Part shown: positions 47,119 through 59,270 of the stretch, piece after piece | How the letters are laid out: each line of letters starts with the position of its first letter | How positions within the stretch are numbered: position 1 is the stretch's first letter | Origin: Tolypeutes matacus | Taxonomy: Eukaryota; Chordata; Mammalia; Cingulata; Chlamyphoridae | Reading direction: 5' to 3' | NCBI GenBank assembly: GCA_026826555.1 | Contig: JAKSZT010054215.1 | Location: 19,141,141-19,205,140, forward strand | DNA length: 64,000 nt | Made by a program: the position numbers and the translations under genes | Notes under the pieces: model-generated | The model's database searches: none | What the model saw: the letters and a program-made list of their open reading frames with translations, nothing else | Told to the model about the DNA's origin: nothing

Positions 47119-47609
47119 GGTTCCTTTTTATATAGCTAGATCTATGATTTCTTACATGAGCTGTCACTTATTATTTTATGTGTCAAATATCTTATGATCA
47201 GGTTTATTTGTCCACATTTTCTTCCACTAGTTTTCAGGCTTTTTGTTTGTTTGTTTGTTTGTTTTTACATTTGACTCCTTAATTCATCTTTATTTGGAGT
47301 CAAGATATGATGTATTTTTTTTTTTTATTTCTTAATTATTTTTGCAGCTTAATTTGTATAAATACCAACAACCCTTTTGGCCATTTCCAGCTTTAGTTAA
47401 GGTCTGGGTGTGTGAAGCAAGGACCTCAAAACTGATTTGTTTAGGAAGCTTATTTATGGTCACACTCTCTTCTTCTAGACTCATGGGTGACATGTCTCAC
47501 AGGTCAGCCTAAGAAGTTTTAAAATATACTAGCAGTTCTAATTCCAAACAGTTCTCAAGAATAAGCAGATCTTTTGCATAGTCATACAAAGTAAACCAAC
47601 TCCTCTCAA
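47119..47609. other. Intergenic stretch with (GTTT)n and T11-type runs
   Basis: A (GTTT)5 run lies at about 47245-47264 and a T-rich run at 47316-47326. No other feature is recognised. Confidence 0.5.
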
Positions 47610-47840
47610 TAAAATTCATTCATTCATTGATTCAGCAGGTATGTATTGAGCATCTGCCTTGTGCCTGGGTATATAACTGTAAATACAAATAATCCAAGTC
47701 CCTGCCCTCATGTATTATATTCTGGTGAGAAACCGAGACAATAAACAGATATATAAATGGCATGAGAGGGCTATAAAGAAAGTAGAGACAATAAAGCAGG
47801 GTAATGGAATAAGGAGGGGAGGAAGGAGTAGTTGAATATG
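47610..47840. mobile_element. Ancient L2/MIR-class fragment
   Basis: TTCATTCATTCATTGATTCAGCAGGTATGTATTGAGCATCTGCCTTGTGCCTGGG, then CCCTGCCCTCATGTATTATATTCTGGTGAG and ACAATAAACAGATA, match the old-repeat pattern also seen at 39800. Confidence 0.6.
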
Positions 47841-48734
47841 GTGTTGTACAGTGGAGAATAACTTAGGGATCATCATTTTATAATAATGGAATGGTACTTT
47901 CTAGGATGTGTTGATCTAGTAAAAAGAAGTCATTCAAACTAAAACAGGAAGCACAGGAGATGGAAGCATGAATAAAGGAGCAGAAAAAAAATTTTCAGAC
48001 AACTAATTGCTACTATTCTACTGTTTTCTAAATTACTTTTTTTTATTATAAAAGTTATGCATTTTATTGAACAAAACTTAAAATGAAGAATATTAAGAAA
48101 ACAAGAACTACAATTGTACAAACCACTCTTAAGATTTTGATGTTAATCTTCTTGCTTTTTCTATGCATATTAGGATGTTATTTTTACACTTTAGTAACTG
48201 GTTTTTTTGGAAATAGCATATTATGCAGATATTTTGATGTCAGTGAATACATAGGTGCATTATTATCTTTCCTCATTGTATGGTATTACATTTAAAAAGT
48301 AAACCAAAATTTCTGAAACCAATTACCTCTTTTTAAACATTTGTTTCCAGTTTTTTCCTCCAACAAACAATATTTGATAAATATCTTTTTACATATATTT
48401 TTGCACACCTGTCCAACTATTTAAGATGAAATATTCACAGAGTGGAATTACCAGATTAAAAAGTTTGCATTTTTGTAGGCTTTGGATTATTTTGCCCAAT
48501 TTTCTATAAAACAGACTTTATGAATTTTTACCAGCAAGGAATTACTACTCTTTTCCCCACATACAGAACAATACAAAGTAATGTGAGAGATGGTGAAAGG
48601 AAGCAAATGGTAACATGTTTTAATTTGTATTTTTCTTATTACATGTGAGAGCTAAACATCTATTTAGAAAAGAATTAAATCTCAACTTATTGACCTCAGC
48701 TTCCACATAAGAAAATAGAAAAAAAAAAAAAAAA
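47841..48734. other. Unclassified old repeat-like sequence
   Basis: 48110-48540 has the texture of an ancient L1 or L2 3' region (GAGTGGAATTACCAGATTAAAAAG near 48440), but I cannot assign a family. Confidence 0.3.
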
Positions 48735-48985
48735 AAGCTATTGAAGTATAAAGTGAGGATAAGAAAGGAAATAATAAACATGAAAGAATCAATAAAATTG
48801 AAAACATTAATAATGAAGTCAATACAAGCAAAAGCTGATTCTTTTAGAATATCAAAAAATTGATCAACATACAGACAGACTGATAATAAAAAGGAAGAAA
48901 ACACAAATAATCAATATCAAGAATGTACAGATTCTACAGATATTAAAAGACTATTAAAGGACTATTACAAACTTAACATTTTCAC
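48735..48985 (+). mobile_element. Old L1 ORF2 fragment
   Basis: AAGCAAAAGCTGATTCTTTTAGAATATCAAAAAATTGATC followed by CAGACTGATAATAAAAAGGAAG is the linker between the endonuclease and reverse transcriptase domains of L1 ORF2. The A-run at 48719-48736 is internal. Confidence 0.75.
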
Positions 48986-49318
48986 TTTAAACTTACATAG
49001 TTAAACTTGTATAGTTTATTGTATGATATTTAAACATTTATAGCTCTGTTTAAAAATACTACTCTATTCAATTTATAAATGTTTGAAAATCTTATTTGAC
49101 AGATTTCTTGTAAAACTTTGATAATCAGAACAATTTAATATTGGCAGAGGAACAGCCTTTTCCAGACACACACAATTATAGAAACATAATAGAACCTTGT
49201 TTCATGAGAGAAAAGGCTGAAATGAACATTACAAGAAATAACATACTAGTAAAAAAATTCTGGTATAATTGGTGACCAATACAAGAAGAAAACAAAGAGA
49301 GGAAGACAGAAAGACAGA

Positions 49319-49480
49319 AAAGGAAGGAAGGAAGGAAGGAAGGAAGGAAGGAAGGAAGGAAGGAAGNNNNNNNNNNGGAAGGAAGGAAGGAAGGAAGGAA
49401 GGAAGGAAGGAAGGAAGGAAGGAGGGAGGGAGGGAGGGAGGGAGGGAGGGAGGGAGGAAGGAAGGAAGGAAGGAAATTTT
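49319..49480. repeat. (GGAA)n/(GGAG)n microsatellite with a 10-N gap
   Basis: A (GGAA)n run is broken by ten Ns at 49367-49376, continues as (GGAA)n, changes to (GGAG)n near 49420 and returns to (GGAA)n. The short N string is an assembly gap or placeholder, so the true length is unknown. The G/K/E/R-rich open frame at 49269-49505 is a repeat artefact. Confidence 0.97.
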
Positions 49481-50068
49481 TCTATATTCCTACCTTACAC
49501 CATGACAGAATCAATAACCTGCCTATTAAAATGAATGGGGACAGCCCCAGAAAAGCACTGGTCTCACTATAACAGCAAAATAAACCATATAATATTCAGA
49601 AAGCATCATTAAAAAACAAAAACAAAAGAAACATCAGTTAGCTGAGGCCTCAAAGAAACCTAAAGGAATGAAATTTCAGAAAGTGACAATGACTTTATAG
49701 GAGAGATAAGACCCATGGTTGAGCTCATTCTTGGCTGAGCAGCAGGTGAAAGAGGAATCCTTCATGGATGAGGGTTAGAGGAAACAGCTGAACTTTTAAA
49801 AACTTTCAGCATCATCATGTGGACTGGCATATAATATTAGAATCCCAAGGATTCCCACCACAGAGCAAGTCTGCATTCAAAGCTGGGGCACGGAAGGAGA
49901 ACTGAGAGAGGTTTCCCCTGTGACCCACAGTTCCTCCTTCTCAGGGCAAGCAGTGGGGGAAAAAAATAGGCAAGAGAGAGAAATTGGCCATCAGAGTAAA
50001 CTCACGAACATATTCAGGTGCCTAGACATCAGCAAAAAATTACAAGCCATACAAGGAAACAGGAAGAG

Positions 50069-50990
50069 ATGGCCCAGCTAAAGGAAAAAACAAATATTCT
50101 GAAGAGATATAGGAGTTAAAACAATTAATCAATGATAATCACACAACTTCTTAAATCAATTCAAAGAATTGAAAGAAAATATGACTAAAGAGATAATGGA
50201 TATTTAGAAGACACTGGATGAGCATAAACAATTTGAAAGCCTGCAAAGAAAAGGGACAGAGCTTATGGGAATGGAAAACACAATGGATGAGATTAAAAAT
50301 ATGTTAGAAGCACATAAGAGCAGATTACAGAATTAGTGATTTCAAAGACAGCATCTGACCTGGAAAGGACAGGAGAACAGAAATGAAAGAGAATGGGAAA
50401 AATGGAACAGAGTCTCAGGGAACTAAATGACAATGCAAAATGAACAAACATTGGCATTATCAGTGTCTCAGAAGGAGAAGAGAATGGAAAAGGGGCAGAA
50501 AGAATATTTCAGGAAAAAATGACCAAACATTTCCAAACCCTTATGAAAGGCATAAATATCAATATCCAATAAGGACAATGTACCCCAAACAGAATAATTC
50601 CAACTAGACCAACCCTGAGATACCTAGTATTCAGACTGACATATATCAGAGATAAAGAGAAGATTCTGAAAGCAGCAAGAGAAAAGTAAAGCATCACATA
50701 CATGGGAAACTTGATAAGATTAAGTGCCAACCTCTCATCAGAAACAGTGGAGGCAAGAAGAAAGTGGTATGAAATATTTAAGGTTCTGAAAGAGTAAAAC
50801 TGCCATCCGAGAATTCTATATCTGGCAAAACTGTCCTTCAAAAATGTGGGTGAGTTCAAAGTCTTCACAGTTAAACAGAAACTGATAGAATATGTTGCCA
50901 AAAGACCAGAAATAACAAGAGATACTAAAGGGAATGTTGCAGCCTGAAAGGAAAAAACAAGGGTGAGACATGCAGAAGAGTACAGAAACA
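50069..50990 (+). pseudogene. L1-C ORF1, broken
   Basis: It starts MAQLKEK at 50069 and keeps the coiled-coil, RRM-like (RPTLRY, RDKEKILKAAREK near 50610-50690) and C-terminal (SFKNVGEFKVF-type, near 50836-50870) blocks in ORF1 order, with many stops and shifts. It is collinear with L1-A ORF1. Confidence 0.8.
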
Positions 50991-51076
50991 AAGATTATTA
51001 AGAAGGGCAAACTGAAGGTAAAAAGATAGACAATAGTAACATGACAACAGAAAGCCAGAAGCAAAATAGATTAATA

Positions 51077-51212
51077 CCTTTAGAGTAATAAAGTTGAATG
51101 TTACTGGATTAAAATCCCCAATCAAAAGACATAGACTGATAGATGCATAAAAAAATATGAGCCATCCATATGGTCTCCACAAGAGACACACCTCACACAT
51201 AAGGACTTTTAA
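51077..51212 (+). pseudogene. L1-C ORF2, first piece (endonuclease start)
   Basis: KLNVTGLKSPIKRHRL at about 51090-51140 is the endonuclease N-terminus. It is cut at 51212 by the twin-primed L1; the frame resumes after 54787. Confidence 0.8.
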
Positions 51213-54200
51213 ATATATATATATATTTAATTTTAAGATACTTAAATTACAAAAATTTTACATAAAAAATATAGAGGATTCCCATATGCCCCACTCCCTA
51301 CCCCTCACACATTTTCCCATATTATAACATCCTTCATTAGTGTGGTACATTCGTTACAATTGATGAACACATTTTGGAGCATTGCCACAAAGTGTGGATT
51401 ATAGTTTATTGTAGTTTACACTCTCTCCTGCACAATTTTGTAAGTTATAACAAGATATATAATGGACTGTATCTGTCATTGCAATGTCATTCAGGACAAT
51501 TCCTAAATCTCAAAAATGCCCCCATATTACACCTATTTTTCCTCTCCCTCCTCTCAGAACCTCCAGTGGCAACTGCCTCCACTTCAATGATAACAGTTCT
51601 TCCATTGCTATAATCACAATAAGTCTATATTAGAATATCAGTAAGTCTACTCTAGTCCACTGTTCATTCCCCAATCCTGAGGATTCTGGGATGGTGATGC
51701 CCACTCTAACTCTAATTCAGAGGGAGCTTAGATCCCATGGGGCAGATGGATGGGACTATCTTGCTTGCAGTTGCAGACTCTCTCTGTTCCTTGGGATGGT
51801 CGTTGTCCATCATCATCTCCTTGTTAGTTGTCCTGGGTGAGTCCAATGAACTGGAGAGTAGGTTTTGCAACTCTGTTGAGATTCAGGGCCCAATTGGCAC
51901 ATGGAGAGCCAAAGATTTAGGTCTCTTGAACATACACCTATCAAATCTAGTACTAACTATAGGTTCAACTAGAAGGACAGAAGAGCCATGTGTAGGGGAA
52001 CCACAACTGAGTCTACTCTGTCACATGGGGGAGCATAAATTCCAAAGTAGGGCCCACTGGCAAGGTGCCAAATTCCTGAGCTGTCTGCCCTGCCTATAGT
52101 ATCTGGATGTCTCCAGAGCCCTCAGGAGCTCTGCTATTTGAGGCAATATTTACTCTGACAGTCAATGAGATCCTGCTGAGACATGCATTAAGTATAATCT
52201 GGAATGACCTCCCGACTTACTTTGAAGTCTCTTAGTCATATAAACCCATTTGCCTTTACCCTTTCCCCCTTTTGGTCAAGGTCTTTTTCCAGTTGCACTG
52301 CTAGTTGGTGCTTGGTAACAACCCCTTGGTGCCAAGGAGACTCATTCTTGGGAGTCATGACCTAAGCTAGAGGGAAGGTAATGCATTTATATGCTGATTT
52401 TGGCTTAGAGAAAGGCCACATTTGAGCAACAAGGCTCTCAGGAGGTAACTCTTAGGTACCCTATAATATTAGGCAAAGTTTCCATTTCAAAAGTAAAGGG
52501 TCATAAGTATAGTCATAATATCAAGGACCCATCAATGGTCCATCCTCCTTCACTAGTCACTGCCCCTGTACTTGGGGATTCTTGCTATTCCATTAGAGAA
52601 TGTGGCAGAGCTCTCAGGATGGGAATTTGATATTCTTTGGGTAATTGTGTGAATCTCTGCCCACCATGACAATGTCTCATGAACACTTGAACACATTCAT
52701 ATGCCTTATAGGTATGCCCCAGGTGAACCTCCCCCCATGCATCCCCCATCACTGACAACCTACACCAATGATCCTTCCCTGCCACAGTTGTAACCCTTCT
52801 GTGATCCAAAACTTCTTAAAAAATGAAGCCAACAAAATAATCAAATACAATTAATAAGAAAATGAAATAATAATGGTAGCTTTAAAATTAAATAAAATAC
52901 AAATTTTTTTAAAAAATTGAAATAAAAACAATTTTTAAATAAAATTAAAAATAATTTTTGGCACTGACTTTCATCACTATAAGATCGTTTGTCTTGTATG
53001 TACAATGACTTTTTCTTCCATTTATTCCCCCAGTGTCTTTTTTTTTTCTTTTTTCTTTTGTCTTCAAAGAAGCTTTAGGTTACAGAAAAGTCACATACAG
53101 ACTATAGGGAATTCCCATATACCCAACATCCTCCCCCTTTTCCTTTTCCCCCTAAAATAATATTTTACATGTGGATAGTACTTTGTTACAATTGATGTAC
53201 AGATACTGAAACATTGCTACTCACTATGGTCAATGATTTACATTATGGTTTACCTTTTGGACCATATGCCTTTATAGATTTTGATGAAGTTTAACATGAC
53301 CTTTATACATCATTGCAAGATCATGTAGAACAATACTATCGCCCCCAAAATGCCCCAAGTGAAATCCTAAAAGCTTTCCATCTAAGATCTTGAACAAGAC
53401 AAGGATGCCCAAGGTCATGGCTCTTATTTAACATTGTGTTAGAAGTTTTGTTTGAGCACTTAGGAAAGAAAAAGATATAAAAGTCATCCAAATTGGAAAG
53501 TAAAAAGTAAAAATTTCATTATTTGCAGATGACACGATCCTATACATAAAAAGCCCTGAGGAATCTACAACAAAGTTTCTAGAGCTTATAAATGAGTTCA
53601 GTAAAGTGGCAGGTTATAAAATCAATGTGCAACAATCAGTAGCATTTCTTTACAACAATAATGAGCAATCTGAGGAGGAAATCAAGAAAAAAATTCCATT
53701 TACAATAGCATCAAAAGAATCAAATACATAGGAATAAATTTAACTAAAGATGTAAACAACTTGTATGCAGAAAACTATACAACACTGTTAAAGGAAATCA
53801 AAGAAGACCTAAATAAATGGAAAAATATTCCCTTGTCATGGATAGGAACACTAAACGACATTAAGATGATTTACAGATATAACACAATCCCAATAAAAAT
53901 TGCCATAGCAGTTTTTACTAAATTGGAAAAGCTAACTATGAAATTTATTTGGAAGGGCAAGCAGCCCCAGACAGCCAAAGACATATTGAAAAAGGAAAAT
54001 TGGAGAAATCACACTACCTGACTTTAAACATACTACAAAGCTACAGTGGTCAGAACTGCATGGTATTGGCAAAAGGATAGACATACTGACCAATGGAACT
54101 GAATTGAGAGTTCTGATATAGATCCTCACTTATACAGTCAACTGATATATGACAAGGCCAACCAAGCTCTCTCAAATAAGAGAGAATGGCCTTTTCAACA

Positions 54201-54799
54201 AATGGCACTTGGAGAACTGGATATCCATATCCAAAACATTGAGAGAGGAACACCATCTCACACCTTATAAAAAAATTAACTCAAGATGGATCAAAGATCT
54301 AAATATAAGAGCCAAGACCATAAAGATCTTGGAAGATAATGCAGGGAAACATCTACAGGATCTTGTATTAGGAAATGGTTTCATGAACTTTATACCCAAA
54401 GCATGAGCAACAAAAGAAAAAATAGAAAAATGGGACATCCTCAAAATTAAAAACTTTTGTACCTCAAAGGAGTTTGTCAAGAAAGTGAAAAGGCAGCCTA
54501 CTCAAGGGGAGAATATATTTGGTAATCATATATCTGATAGGGGCCTAATATCCAGCATATATACTGAAATCCTAAACCTCGAAAATAAAAAAATACAAAC
54601 AACCCTATTTTAAAAATGGGCAAGTGATTTGAATAGACACTTCTCTAAAGAAGAAATACAATGGCTAACAAGCACACGAAAAGATGCTCAACATCACTAG
54701 CTATTACGGAAATGCAAATCAAAACTACACTGAGATATCATTTTATACCCTTTAGACTGGTGGCTATTAAAAAACAGAGGACTACTTAAGGACTTTTAA
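51200..54799 (-). mobile_element. Twin-primed L1-B insertion: 3'UTR on minus strand plus inverted ORF2 piece
   Basis: The TSD TAAGGACTTTTAA lies at 51200-51212 and 54787-54799. From the left come the reverse complement of the L1-B poly(A) end and 3'UTR (51213 to about 53360, matching about 24500-26670). A plus-strand ORF2 block follows (about 53361-54786, matching about 21948-23395). The two parts point head to head, with about 1.1 kb of L1 missing between them. This is the established signature of twin priming during target-primed reverse transcription. It is 5'-truncated and cannot encode a protein. Confidence 0.92.
53361..54786 (+). pseudogene. Inverted ORF2 segment of the twin-primed L1 (RT core to C-terminus)
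   Basis: It contains the reverse transcriptase FADD block (near 53523-53534) and the [20 protein letters not shown] stretch at 53935-54000. FNKWHLENWISISKTLREEH follows at about 54195-54260. Compared with L1-B it is less disrupted, with open stretches at 53761-54021 and 54149-54406, but frameshifts and stops remain. It is a fragment of ORF2 without the endonuclease. Confidence 0.85.
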
Positions 54800-57700
54800 C
54801 CAAGTTAAAAATGAAATGCTGGAAAAAAGATATTCCATGCAAATAGTAACCATAAAAGAGCTGGAGTAGTGATACTAATATCAGACAAAATTGATTTCAA
54901 ATGCAAAACTGTAATAAGGGATGAAGGAGGTCGTTACATATTAATAAAGGATGCAATTCAACAAGAAGACCTACTTATAATAAATATTTATGCACTTAAC
55001 TTGATTGCCCCAAGATACATGAGGCAAACACTGACAAAACTGACAGAAGAAATAGATGTCTCTAAAATAATAGTCGGAGAATTCAATACACAACTCTCAG
55101 TATTGGATTGAACACCTAAACAATGGATAAATAAAAATTAAGCTTGAATAATATTGTAAATGAACTAGACCTACAAGACATTTGTAGAGCATTACACCTC
55201 CAAACAGCAGGATATACATTCTTTTCAAGTGCTCATGGATCCTTTTCGAAGATAGACCATATGTTGGATCAGAAGACGAGTCTTAATAAATGCAAAAAAG
55301 ATTGAAATATACAAAACACTTTCTCTGATCATAAGGAAATGAAGCTGGAAATCAATAATGGATGGAAAAAGAGAAAATTCATAAATATATGGAGATTAAA
55401 CAATACTCTTAATCACTGGGTCAAAGAAGAAATTGCAAGAGAATTCAGAAAATATCTTGAGATGAATGAAAATGAGAACACAACATATCAAAACCTATGG
55501 GACACTTCAAAGGCAGTACAGAGAGTAAAATTTATAGCCCTCAATGCTTATATTAAAAGAGAAGAAAGAGCTAAAATTGAAGATCTAACTGCACACCTGG
55601 AAGAACTAGAAGAAGAACAGCAAACTAATCCCATATCAAGCCAAAGGAAAGAAATAGTAAAGATCAGAGCAGAATAAATGAAATGAAAAAGAAGAAAAAT
55701 GACCAAGAGAATCAACAAAACCAAAAATTAGTTCTTTGAAAAGATCAACAAAATCGACAAACCCTTAGAAAGGCTGACAAAGACAAAAGAGAGAAGATGG
55801 AAATAGAAATGAGAGGGGGGACATTACCACTGACCCTGCAGAAAATAAGAGAGATCATAAGAGGATACTATGAAGAACTGTATGCCCAAAAACTAGATGA
55901 TGTAGAGAAGATGGACAAATTCCTGGAAACACATGAACCAGCTACACTGACCCTAGAGGAAACAGAAGACCTCAGCAAGCCAACCACAAGTGAAGAGATT
56001 GAAACAGTCATCAAAAACCTCCCAAAGATGAAAAGCTCAGGACCAGATGGCTTCACAGTTTAATTCTACCAATCATTCAAAGACAAACTAATAGCAATCT
56101 TGCATAAATTCTTCCATAAAATTGAACAGGAAGGAACACTACCAAACTCAATCTATGAAACCAGGATCAACCTAATAATATGTCAAAACCAGATAAAGAT
56201 AGTATGAAAAAAGAAAATTACAGATAAAGTTCTTTAATGAGTATAGATGTAAAAATCCTCAACAAAACACTTGCAAATTGAGACCAAATCACTTAAAAGA
56301 ACTATACACCATGATTAAGTGGGTCTTTGAGGAGTTCAGCAAAGTGGTGGGATACAAGGTTAATATGCAAAAATTAATAGCATTTCTATACACTACTGAT
56401 GTGCAATCTGAGGAGGTAATCAGGAAAAAAATTCCATTTTTATTAGCTACTAAAAGAATCAAATATTTAGGAATAAACTTAACAAGGACATAAAGGACTT
56501 GCATACAAAAAACTACAGAACATCGCTAAAAGAAACCAAAGAAGACTTATATAAATGGAAGGACATTCTATGTTCATGGATTGGAATACAAAATACCATT
56601 AAGATGTCAATCCAACACAAACTGATTTGCAGATTCAGCGCAATCCCAATCAAAATCCCAACAGCGTTTTTTACATAAATGGAAGAGCCAACTATAAAAT
56701 TTATTTGGAATGGTAAGAGGCCTTGAATAGCCAAAAATGTCTTTAAAAAGAAGGACAAAGTTTGAGGACTCTAACTTCCTGACTTTAAAGGATATTACTT
56801 AGCTACAGTGGTAAAAACAACATGGTACTGGCATAAAGACAGACAGACTAACCAATGGAACTGATTCAAGAACTCAGAAATAGACCCTCACATCTACAGT
56901 CAAGTGAGCTTTTTTGTTTTGTTTCTCTAGTTACTAGGGACCAGGGATTGAACCTGGGACCTCGTATGTGGGAAGTGGACACTCAACCACTGAGCCACAT
57001 CAGCTTCCCTGAGTTGGTTTTCTTGTTTGTTTCATTTGTTGCCTTTTTTTTTTTTTCCAGGAAGCCCTGGGATCCAAACCCGGGACCTACCATGTGAGAG
57101 GTGGGCACTCAACTGCTTGAGCCACATCTGCTTCCTCAAGTGATTTTTGACATAGCAGTCAAGCCCTCTCAGCTGGGCCAGAACAGTCTACTCAACAAAT
57201 GATGCTGGGAAAACTGGATATCCATATCCAAAAGAAAGAAAGAGGACCCCTATCTCACACCTTATACAAAAACTAACTCAAAATGGATCAAGGGCCTAAA
57301 TATAAGTGTGACAACCATAAAACTCCTAGAAGAAAATGTAGGAAAACATACACAAGCAACAAAAGAAAAAGTAGATAAATGTGACATCCTCAAAATGAAA
57401 CACTTTTGCACCTCAAAGGACTTTGTCAAAAGGGTGAAAAGGCAGCCCACTCAATGGGAGAAAATATTTGGCAATCACATATCCAATAAGCGTTTAATAT
57501 CCATGATAAATAAATAGATCATACAAATCAATAATAAAAAGACAAACTACCTGATTAAAAAATGGGCAAAAGACTTGGAAAGCAATTGTCCAAAGAAGAA
57601 CTACAAATGGCAAAAAACACATGAAGAAATATTCAGTATCTCTAGCAATTAGAGAAATGCAAAACAAAACTACAAAGAGATATCATTTCACACCCGGCTG

Positions 57701-58030
57701 CTATTAAAAAGTTGGAAAATTGTAAATGTTGGAGAGGATGTGGAGAAATAGGAACACTTCTTCACTGTGGTGGGGATGTAGAATGCTACAGCCACTGTGA
57801 AGGACTGTTTGGCAGTTCCTAAAGAAGTTGAATATAGACTTGCCATGGGACCTGCAGTACCATTACTAGGTATATACCCAGAAGAACTGAGAGCAGTGAC
57901 ACGAACAGACACCTGCACACTGATGCTCATAGCAGCATTATTCACGATTGCCAAAAGCTGGAAACAACCCAGGTGTCCATCAACTGATGAATGGATAAAC
58001 AATTGTGGTATATACACATGATGGAATATT
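54787..58030 (+). pseudogene. L1-C ORF2, main piece, RT core deleted
   Basis: After the twin-primed insert the endonuclease continues: LLIINIYALNLIAPRYMRQTL at 54969-55030, and a metal-site region near 55075-55110. The linker lies at 55339-55677, and at 55797-56063 is an RT start ending SSGPDGFTV. At about 56322 the sequence jumps from HDXVG to EFSKVVGYKVN, skipping about 420 bp that carry the RQGCPL and FADD blocks. C-terminal blocks follow to about 58030, with GIYPEELRAVTRTDTCTLMLIAALF at 57860-57950. Confidence 0.85.
56900..57143 (-). mobile_element. Dimeric tRNA-derived (DAS-type) SINE inside L1-C ORF2
   Basis: Two tRNA-like units lie head to tail on the minus strand: the 5' unit at about 57050-57135 and the 3' unit at about 56925-57008, each with A and B boxes (GGTCCCGGGTTTGGATCCC, GGTCCCAGGTTCAATCCC). 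They are joined by A-rich linkers. The TSD TCAAGTGA is at 56900-56907 and 57136-57143. L1-A has the uninterrupted site GTCAAGTGATTTTTGAC near 8819, which proves the insertion limits. Confidence 0.92.
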
Positions 58031-58785
58031 AAGCAACTATAAAAAGAGGTGAAGTCATGGAGCATATGACAACATGGATGAACCTGGAGGACATTATTTG
58101 AGTGAAGCAAGCCAGATACAAAAGGACAAATACTGTATGATTGTGCTATTATGAACTAAATATATTACGCAAACTCTTGGAGTTAATAATTAGAATATAG
58201 GTCACCAGATAATAGAAGGAAGGTAGAGACTGGAAACCTAGGGTTAATCTGTAGAGAATTGGTAAAAAGGTTGTTTGTAAATCTTTGGAAATGAATGGAA
58301 ATGATGAAAGCACATCATGGTGTTTGTGACTAGCAGAGCTATTATATGGGCATGACACTGGTTGAAAGGGTAAGTCTAAGGTCATGCATATTACTAGAAG
58401 GAAAGCTAAAAAATATAACATGGGACTGTATAACATAGTGAACCCTCACATAAAATACAAATATAGGTGATATTGCATACATAAGACTGTTTTTACAAAA
58501 TACAAATACAAATATACTAGAGAGAAAGAAACAATAGCAGCTATGTGCAGCAGGGGATGCATAGAGATTGAGAGGTGATGAGTTTTGTTTGTTTCTTTTT
58601 AAATTATTATTATTGAAATAATAATAATGCTGTAAAAATAAAAATGGTAGAAGTGATAAATGCACAACAATGTGATTATACTGAATACCACTGACTGTAC
58701 ACTTTGGATGGATTTATGCTTTATTAGTATGTATCAATAAAATTGATTTGTTAAACAAATAAATAAGCAAATAATAAAAAATAAA

Positions 58786-59110
58786 GTAAAAGCAGTAAAA
58801 AAAATAATGAATGAATGAATAACTTCTGATTATGATTGTTAATTGGGATCCACACATCTTAAAATTAATGAATTTCTCCTCCAGCCCCAGAAGTTGGAAT
58901 AACTAATTGCCACACTTAGATTGATTTTCATCTTTTTTCCATTTCTTAATTTTTAATTATTGCGGAACTGAGAGAAGCTAAATTAGATCACTGTCTAATG
59001 GGAACTTTTAACTAGAAAGTCTCTGTTTTATTACTATTTTTGAACCCAATTCAAGTGCTTTTTATTTAACTTTGTGGTTTACTATATAACCTGTGGCTAT
59101 ATAGTCCATT
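58786..59110. other. Intergenic stretch, nothing recognised
   Basis: It begins with an (AATG)n run at about 58807-58822 just beyond the L1-C tail. Otherwise AT-rich without assignable features. Confidence 0.45.
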
Positions 59111-59114
59111 ACTA

Positions 59115-59270
59115 TAATTTACAAAACACATGGCAATGGGCAAGTTACTTAACTGTTCCTCAAAAAATTAATGTGATAACAATGCCTCCCCTACCACCTT
59201 ATTTTTTTCCTGCTTAAATGAGATTATACATATAAAAGTTTTTGATCATTCCTGAACTGTGTATATATTC
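59115..59270 (+). mobile_element. MIR SINE fragment
   Basis: TGGGCAAGTTACTTAACTGTTCCTCAA, then AATGTGATAACAATGCCTCCC and CTTAAATGAGATTATACA follow the MIR sense consensus. Confidence 0.6.

Larger units (their letters stand above)
49500..58785 (+). mobile_element. L1-C: long, decayed LINE-1 with two nested insertions
   Basis: The 5'UTR (start uncertain, about 49500-49860) shares blocks with L1-A. ORF1 is about 50069-50990, ORF2 starts about 51077, is split at 51212/54787 by a twin-primed L1 and again at 56908-57135 by a SINE dimer, and ends near 58030. The 3'UTR ends ATCAATAAAATTGATTTG near 58733-58752, the same as L1-A. About 420 bp of the reverse transcriptase core is deleted near 56322. 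It is inactive. No TSD was found for the whole element. Confidence 0.85.

Noticed and set aside
49269..49505. Lys/Glu/Gly/Arg repeat protein
   Set aside because: It is a translation of the (GGAA)n microsatellite across a gap of Ns.
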